Assembly: GCF_025273675.1 (NCBI RefSeq)
Contig: NZ_CP045809.1
Coordinates: 1,178,001-1,242,000 of the forward strand
Length of the DNA stretch: 64,000 nt
Source of the DNA: Gordonia pseudamarae
Lineage (GTDB): Bacteria; Actinomycetota; Actinomycetes; Mycobacteriales; Mycobacteriaceae
Direction: 5' to 3'
Each line of letters opens with the position of its first letter. The stretch's first letter is position 1. The notes below the pieces were generated by a model, which worked only from the letters and a program-made list of their open reading frames with translations, had not been told where the DNA came from and did not search any database. This document shows, one piece after another, positions 60,175-64,000 of the stretch. Made by a program: the position numbers and the translations under genes.

Positions 60175-61485
60175 TCAGTGATCGCCGACCGGGTCGGCGC
60201 GACCGCGCGCCAGGGCCTGGCGTACCCGGCGTTCCCCCGGCAGCGGGATTCGCGGCCGGGCGACGAGATATCGGCTGACCGGGGTGCGCAGCAGCAGATC
60301 GACGAGCAGCAGCGACAGCGCCAGTACCGTGATGATCAGCACGACCGCCCGGGCCACGGGCGCGCCGGGGAACCACTCGAACAGCTGGCGGAAGAACCCG
60401 GTGCGGGCCAGGATGTCGAGGATCAGTGGGTGCGCCGCGAACACCCCGAAGGCGCGCAGCGTGGCCCATGACACGAACCGCGCCCCGCTGCGTTTGCCGG
60501 TTCTGCGGCGATCGTCCCACAGCGTCGCGCCCAGCCACAGCAGGGCGAAACCGCACACCAGCCACGGCAGATGCGCCGGATTCCACGGGGTGTTGGCCTG
60601 CAGCGGCACGTGCCCGGGGGAGGTGGCCAGCCAGTACGCGGTCACGCTGAGCGCGGCCGAGCCCAGCCCGCAGGCCACGACCAGTCGCACGTGCGATCGC
60701 AGCCACGTCTCGACGGCTTCGTGGTGGTAGGCGGCGACGGCGCCGATCGTGATGAACAGCGCGTACATCGGCAGGGTCTTCCACAGGTGCAGGAAGATGT
60801 TCTGCCAGAACGGCGGGAGTGGGCGCGGCGTGTACTGATACAGCGCGAACATGCCGAACTGGACCACCGCGCCGCCCGCGATGACCCGCCACGGGTGGTC
60901 GGCGAACCGTTCGACGATCTTGCTGATGAGTGGGAAGAACAGATAGATCTGCATCGAGATCAGCAGAAAATACAGCTGGTACTTGCCGGTGCCGCTGATC
61001 AGATCCTCGCCCAGATCGGCGAACCAGGTGCCGGTGGAGGGGAACGGATTGTTCCTGATCACCAGGTGGTCGGTGATGGCGTAGATGATGGTCCACAGCA
61101 GATACGGCCACAGGATCAGGCCGAACCTGCGGCGCCAGAACTGCGTGGCGGTCATCGTCTTGCCGCGCATGCTCAGAACCAGCACGAACAGAGTGACCGC
61201 CACGAACCCGTAGCGGGTCAGATGCAGCAGCGTGCCCGCCAGATGCGACCCGCGGGTCACTTCCGGGCCGCTGTTGATGGCGTTGACGCTGTGCGCGACC
61301 ACCACGCCGGTGAATAGGGCTACCCGGACCAGGTCCGCGGTGTAGGCGCGCCCGACGCGGGCCGCGGCGCCGGCCTTGCGGTCGGGGCGGTCGTCCGGAG
61401 CCGGACTGATCGCGATGCTCTGGTCGGACGCGGTGGCCGGGCCGGACGCGGTGGGCTGGGTCTGCGGGGTGGGTTGCACGTGCAC
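60175..61485 (-). CDS. Acyltransferase-3-type integral membrane protein
   Basis: Membrane protein of 436 residues with about 10 hydrophobic helices. A ~45-residue Pro/Ala-rich tail precedes RAYTADLVRVALFTGVVVAHSVNAINSG, whose conserved histidine is typical of the OafA/NolL acyltransferase-3 family. Later helices include FWRRRFGLILWPYLLWTIIY and QLYFLLISMQIYLFFPLISKI. It probably O-acylates a cell-surface sugar or lipid. GTG 61485 starts it. It lies 50 bp upstream of the secreted hydrolase on the same strand, which might remodel the same envelope target. Confidence 0.85.
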   Translation of the reverse strand: MHVQPTPQTQPTASGPATASDQSIAISPAPDDRPDRKAGAAARVGRAYTADLVRVALFTGVVVAHSVNAINSGPEVTRGSHLAGTLLHLTRYGFVAVTLFVLVLSMRGKTMTATQFWRRRFGLILWPYLLWTIIYAITDHLVIRNNPFPSTGTWFADLGEDLISGTGKYQLYFLLISMQIYLFFPLISKIVERFADHPWRVIAGGAVVQFGMFALYQYTPRPLPPFWQNIFLHLWKTLPMYALFITIGAVAAYHHEAVETWLRSHVRLVVACGLGSAALSVTAYWLATSPGHVPLQANTPWNPAHLPWLVCGFALLWLGATLWDDRRRTGKRSGARFVSWATLRAFGVFAAHPLILDILARTGFFRQLFEWFPGAPVARAVVLIITVLALSLLLVDLLLRTPVSRYLVARPRIPLPGERRVRQALARGRADPVGDH

Positions 61486-61559
61486 CTTCGTGTTGCTTAC
61501 AGGTCGCAGTGCATGAGTTTACGTGCGTGCGGCGGGCTCCGTGGTCACCCGGTGGGGAT

Positions 61560-61913
61560 TCAGGACTTGACCAGGCGTGCGATCGCCGCGGAGGCCTCGC
61601 GCAGTTTCTCCTCGGCCTCCGGTCCGCCCCGGGTGGCCGCGCCGACCACGCAGTGGCGTAGGTGGTCGTCGAGCAGGGCCAACGCCACGCCCTCCAGTGC
61701 ACTGGTCAGGGCCGAGATCTGGGTGAGGATGTCGATGCAGTAGACGTCTTCGTCGACCATCCGGTGAATGCCCCGCGCCTGGCCTTCGATTCGTTTGAGC
61801 CGGGCCAGGTAGCGGCCTTTGTCGGCGATGTAGCCGTGTGCGGCGCCCGAATGGCAGGCGTCGGTACCGGGGTCCGGCGCGGGTGTGGCGGTGTCGGTGG
61901 GCGGGTCGGTCAT
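61560..61913 (-). CDS. csoR: CsoR-type copper-sensing repressor
   Basis: Cu(I)-responsive repressor of 117 residues. Core helices are RYLARLKRIEGQARGIHRMVDEDVYCIDILTQISALTSALEGVALALLDDHLRHCV. Cu(I) ligands Cys59, His84 and Cys88 fit the CsoR W-X-Y-Z fingerprint. An N-terminal Asp/Pro-rich tail holds Cys20 and His21. ATG 61913. It is divergent from copZ and its own promoter region carries two CsoR-type palindromes. On copper binding it would release copper-export genes. Confidence 0.93.
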   Translation of the reverse strand: MTDPPTDTATPAPDPGTDACHSGAAHGYIADKGRYLARLKRIEGQARGIHRMVDEDVYCIDILTQISALTSALEGVALALLDDHLRHCVVGAATRGGPEAEEKLREASAAIARLVKS

Positions 61914-61955
61914 GGCGGGACATCCTCGGTTCTGGGGGGATGAGACAGACCGCCA

Positions 61956-61974
61956 TCATAGCCCCCGGGGGTAT
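61956..61974. promoter_or_regulatory. CsoR-type operator near the csoR start
   Basis: CATAGCCCCCGGGGGTATG is a near-perfect inverted repeat with a C5/G5 core typical of CsoR operators, 43 bp upstream of the csoR ATG. Confidence 0.65.
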
Positions 61975-62001
61975 GGAATGCCGGTACGCGGGACACTTGC
62001 C

Positions 62002-62022
62002 GTATACCCCATGGGGGTATAC
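62002..62022. promoter_or_regulatory. CsoR-type operator upstream of copZ
   Basis: A 21-bp near-palindrome with GTATACCCC and GGGGTATAC ends and a central AT dinucleotide. It matches the TACCCC-N-GGGGTA consensus and lies 39 bp before the copZ ATG. The two sites probably control csoR and the copZ-copA operon. Confidence 0.7.
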
Positions 62023-62060
62023 GCTGAAGCCGTTCACGACGACTGGCGAGGAGATTCACG

Positions 62061-62282
62061 ATGACCGGTGCGACCACAAGCGAATACCAGGTGACAGGCA
62101 TGACCTGTGGCCACTGCGAAATGTCTGTCCGCGAGGAGGTCGGCGAGATCCCCGGTATCGACGCCATCGAGGTCAGCGCCGCCACCGGCCGGCTCGTGGT
62201 GACCGGCGACGGAACCGTCGATGACGCCGCGGTACTCGCGGCGGTCGACGAGGCGGGTTATTCGGCGGTGCGTATCCCATGA
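62061..62282 (+). CDS. copZ: CopZ-like copper chaperone
   Basis: Heavy-metal-associated (HMA) domain protein of 73 residues with the MxCxxC motif GMTCGHC (Cys16, Cys19). It carries Cu(I) to the ATPase. ATG 62061. It overlaps the next gene by 4 bp (ATGA). It is likely induced through CsoR. Confidence 0.94.
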   Translation: MTGATTSEYQVTGMTCGHCEMSVREEVGEIPGIDAIEVSAATGRLVVTGDGTVDDAAVLAAVDEAGYSAVRIP

Positions 62283-63199
62283 GCACCTGGCGGCGCCTGG
62301 CGTTGTTCGCCGGCGTGCTCGTCGCGGTCTTCGCGGTCGCGTTGGGCGTCGCGGCGGTGACGGTGCCCGACAGCGCCGTCGACTCGTGGCAGCAACGTGC
62401 CCGGGATTCCCATCAGGAGATGTCCGGCGGTCATGACTCCGGCGACGACCACGCCGCGGCGTACAACGGGGCGCCGGCCGAGATACTCGATGGGACCGTA
62501 CTGAGCCGCGACGGATACACGCTCGGGCCGGTGCGCGCGCCGTCGACGGTGGATCGGCCCGGCGAACTACGGTTCACCATCACCACCGCCGGCGGCGAGC
62601 CGGTTCGCGACTATGTCCGGACCCACGACAAGGACCTGCACCTGATCGTGGTCCGGTCCGACGGGAGCCATTTCCGCCACGTGCATCCGGTGTTCGACGC
62701 GTCTTCCGGCGAGTGGGCGTTGCCGTGGCGGTGGGAGGCCGCCGGCAGCTACCGGGTGTTCGCCGATTTCACGCCGGATACCGGCAGCGGTGTGGTGCTG
62801 GCCCGGACCGTGGACGTCGCCGGCGCGGTGACGCCGGTGCCGGTGTCACCGCGCACCGCCGATCACGTCGACGGTTTCGACGTCACGTTGACCGGGGTGC
62901 CCGCTGTCGGCCACGACACCCGGCTCGCGATCACCGTCACCCGCGCCGGAGCGCCGGTGACCGGTCTGCAGCCGTACCTGGGTGCGTTCGGTCATCTGGT
63001 GGCGTTGCGCGAGGGCGACCTCGCCTACCTGCATGTCCATCCCGAGGGTGCCGAACCCCAAGTCGGGCAGACCTCGGGCCCATGTGTCGACTTCAACACC
63101 CGGGCGCCGAGCGCCGGACGCTACCTACTGTATTTCGACTTCCAGGTCGACGGTGTCGTCCGGACAGCCACATTTGTCACCGACGCGGGCGTCGACTGA
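62279..63199 (+). CDS. Membrane-anchored, His-rich copper-associated protein
   Basis: Protein of 306 residues. An N-terminal signal or anchor helix (RRLALFAGVLVAVFAVALGVAAV) is followed by a His-rich segment (HQEMSGGHDSGDDH) and a domain repeated in part: HLIVVRSDGSHFRHVHP and HLVALREGDLAYLHVHPEG. These HxH motifs may bind copper outside the membrane. ATGA overlap with copZ and position before copA suggest a copper resistance role. I recall similar domains in actinobacterial copper operons, but no biochemical role is established. Confidence 0.75.
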   Translation: MSTWRRLALFAGVLVAVFAVALGVAAVTVPDSAVDSWQQRARDSHQEMSGGHDSGDDHAAAYNGAPAEILDGTVLSRDGYTLGPVRAPSTVDRPGELRFTITTAGGEPVRDYVRTHDKDLHLIVVRSDGSHFRHVHPVFDASSGEWALPWRWEAAGSYRVFADFTPDTGSGVVLARTVDVAGAVTPVPVSPRTADHVDGFDVTLTGVPAVGHDTRLAITVTRAGAPVTGLQPYLGAFGHLVALREGDLAYLHVHPEGAEPQVGQTSGPCVDFNTRAPSAGRYLLYFDFQVDGVVRTATFVTDAGVD

Positions 63200-63242
63200 G
63201 TCACCGACCCACCGATCGGTTCGGAAAAGAGAGGTCCTCGCG

Positions 63243-64000
63243 ATGAGTACCACCGCATCCACACAACCCGGCGCATCCACACAACCCGGCGCATCCACAC
63301 AACCCGGCGCATCCACACAACCCGGCACCGGGGCGAGCTATGACCTCGACATCACCGGGATGACGTGTGCCTCATGCGCCAATCGCATCGAACGCAAACT
63401 CAACAAGCTCGACGGCGTCGAGGCCACCGTCAACTACGCCACCGAGAAGGCGAAGGTGCGCGCGCCCGCCGACCTCGATCCCGACGTGCTGATCGGTACC
63501 GTCCGGGATGCCGGCTACGACGCGAGTCTGCCCGCACCGCGGTCGCCCGCGACCTCCGAGGAGGTCGCGGACCCGGCGGACAGGGAGCTGGAGTCGTTGC
63601 GGCACAGGCTCATCGGTGCTGTCGTGCTGACAGTGCCGGTGATCGCGATGGCGATGGTCCCGGCGTGGCAGTTCACCAACTGGCAGTGGGCCTCGCTGAC
63701 ATTGGCCGCGCCCGTGGTGATCTGGGGCGCCTGGCCGTTCCACCGGGCCGCGGCGATCAACCTGCGTCACGGCGAGGCCACCATGGACACGCTCATCTCG
63801 CTGGGCACGCTCGCCGCGTTCGGCTGGTCGCTGTACGCCCTGTTCTTCGGTGACGCGGGCGAACCCGGCATGACGCACGGCTTCGAGTTCTCGTTACAGC
63901 CGTCCGACGGGGCGTCGAACATCTATCTGGAGGCGGCCGCCGGGGTGACGATGTTCATCCTCGCCGGACGCTACTTCGAGAAGCGGTCCAAGAAGCAGGC
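63243..64000 (+). CDS. copA: Copper-translocating P-type ATPase CopA, 5' part
   Basis: First 252 residues of a copper exporter; the rest lies beyond the window. An N-terminal low-complexity tail of four ASTQPG repeats is followed by one HMA domain (Cys42 and Cys45 in GMTCASC). Hydrophobic segments start near residue 120 and AAAGVTMFILAGRYFEKRSKKQA ends the visible part. The ATG at 63243 is followed by the operon structure csoR / copZ / copA. The catalytic phosphorylation domain is not in the window, but the family match is clear. Confidence 0.93.
   Translation, partial: MSTTASTQPGASTQPGASTQPGASTQPGTGASYDLDITGMTCASCANRIERKLNKLDGVEATVNYATEKAKVRAPADLDPDVLIGTVRDAGYDASLPAPRSPATSEEVADPADRELESLRHRLIGAVVLTVPVIAMAMVPAWQFTNWQWASLTLAAPVVIWGAWPFHRAAAINLRHGEATMDTLISLGTLAAFGWSLYALFFGDAGEPGMTHGFEFSLQPSDGASNIYLEAAAGVTMFILAGRYFEKRSKKQ
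63255..63326 (+). repeat. Tandem repeat, four units of 18 bp in copA
   Basis: GCATCCACACAACCCGGC is repeated four times with no change and encodes ASTQPG four times at the N-terminus of CopA. Perfect identity indicates a recent slippage expansion. Confidence 0.9.

Noticed and set aside
58976..61702. 908-residue frame joining the secreted hydrolase to antisense sequence of the acyltransferase gene
   Set aside because: Only the C-terminal 382 residues resemble a protein family; the rest is antisense to a multi-pass membrane gene.
63255..63326. CRISPR or regulatory repeat
   Set aside because: The 18-bp units are in frame within copA and encode a simple hexapeptide repeat.

Overview
The window is a high-GC actinobacterial chromosome segment. 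GTG starts are common and several genes overlap their neighbours by 4 bp at GTGA or ATGA junctions. Gene order follows the Mycobacterium tuberculosis Rv0861c-Rv0910 region: XPB helicase and its partner, moaC-mog-moaE, rpfA, moaD-moaA, cspB, DUF2771, an MFS gene, DUF3027, DUF2530, a MarR gene, a SpoU methyltransferase, sepH, serC, citA, gltA, an echA6-like gene, a metallo-hydrolase, a ctpE-like ATPase and the Rv0909/Rv0910 pair. Many genes also lie outside that backbone. A mycolic-acid bacterium of the order Mycobacteriales, probably Gordonia or a close relative, fits best. The species cannot be fixed from the sequence alone.

Layout. 1-6.8 kb: XPB helicase (cut by the window edge), RtcB ligase, a CPA2-type antiporter with an iron-box-like palindrome upstream, and the XPB-associated protein. 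6.8-11.6 kb: molybdopterin genes flanking rpfA. The rpfA leader holds a well-preserved ydaO-type (c-di-AMP) riboswitch and, further upstream, a perfect Crp-type palindrome. 11.6-20.4 kb: flavin reductase, cold-shock protein, DUF2771 and MFS pair, then a coupled DUF3027 / giant GHKL (sacsin/Hsp90-like) ATPase / PAP2 phosphatase block, and a DUF2530 gene expanded in frame by a duplicated 117-bp unit. 20.4-27.3 kb: purine permease, MarR, Eis-like acetyltransferase, SpoU methyltransferase, DUF2537-like protein, a 132-bp repeat element, a DUF6928-like protein and sepH. 27.5-38.6 kb: central metabolism (serC, two citrate synthases, pdxH, pxpBC, a PfkB kinase, FKBP) and an EchA6-like protein.

38.8-55.5 kb is the most accessory-looking part. 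It holds four paralogous single-pass membrane proteins, each with an extracytoplasmic substrate-binding-like domain followed by a von Willebrand A domain with a complete MIDAS. One stands alone at 38.9 kb. Three lie in an array at 49.9-55.5 kb together with a decayed N-terminal fragment of a fifth copy and an AT-rich leader. Between these two sites lie an orphan XdhC protein, a TetR / PLP aldolase / sugar-lactone oxidase operon, a metallo-hydrolase, a CtpE-type ATPase and an Rv0909/Rv0910-like pair. 55.5-64 kb: FMN-binding lipoprotein, type III glutamine synthetase, a SRPBCC protein, a secreted HSL-type esterase, an acyltransferase, and a copper locus (csoR, copZ, a secreted His-rich protein, copA cut by the window end) with two CsoR-type palindromes in the divergent promoter region.

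No rRNA, tRNA, CRISPR array, transposase or integrase was recognised.
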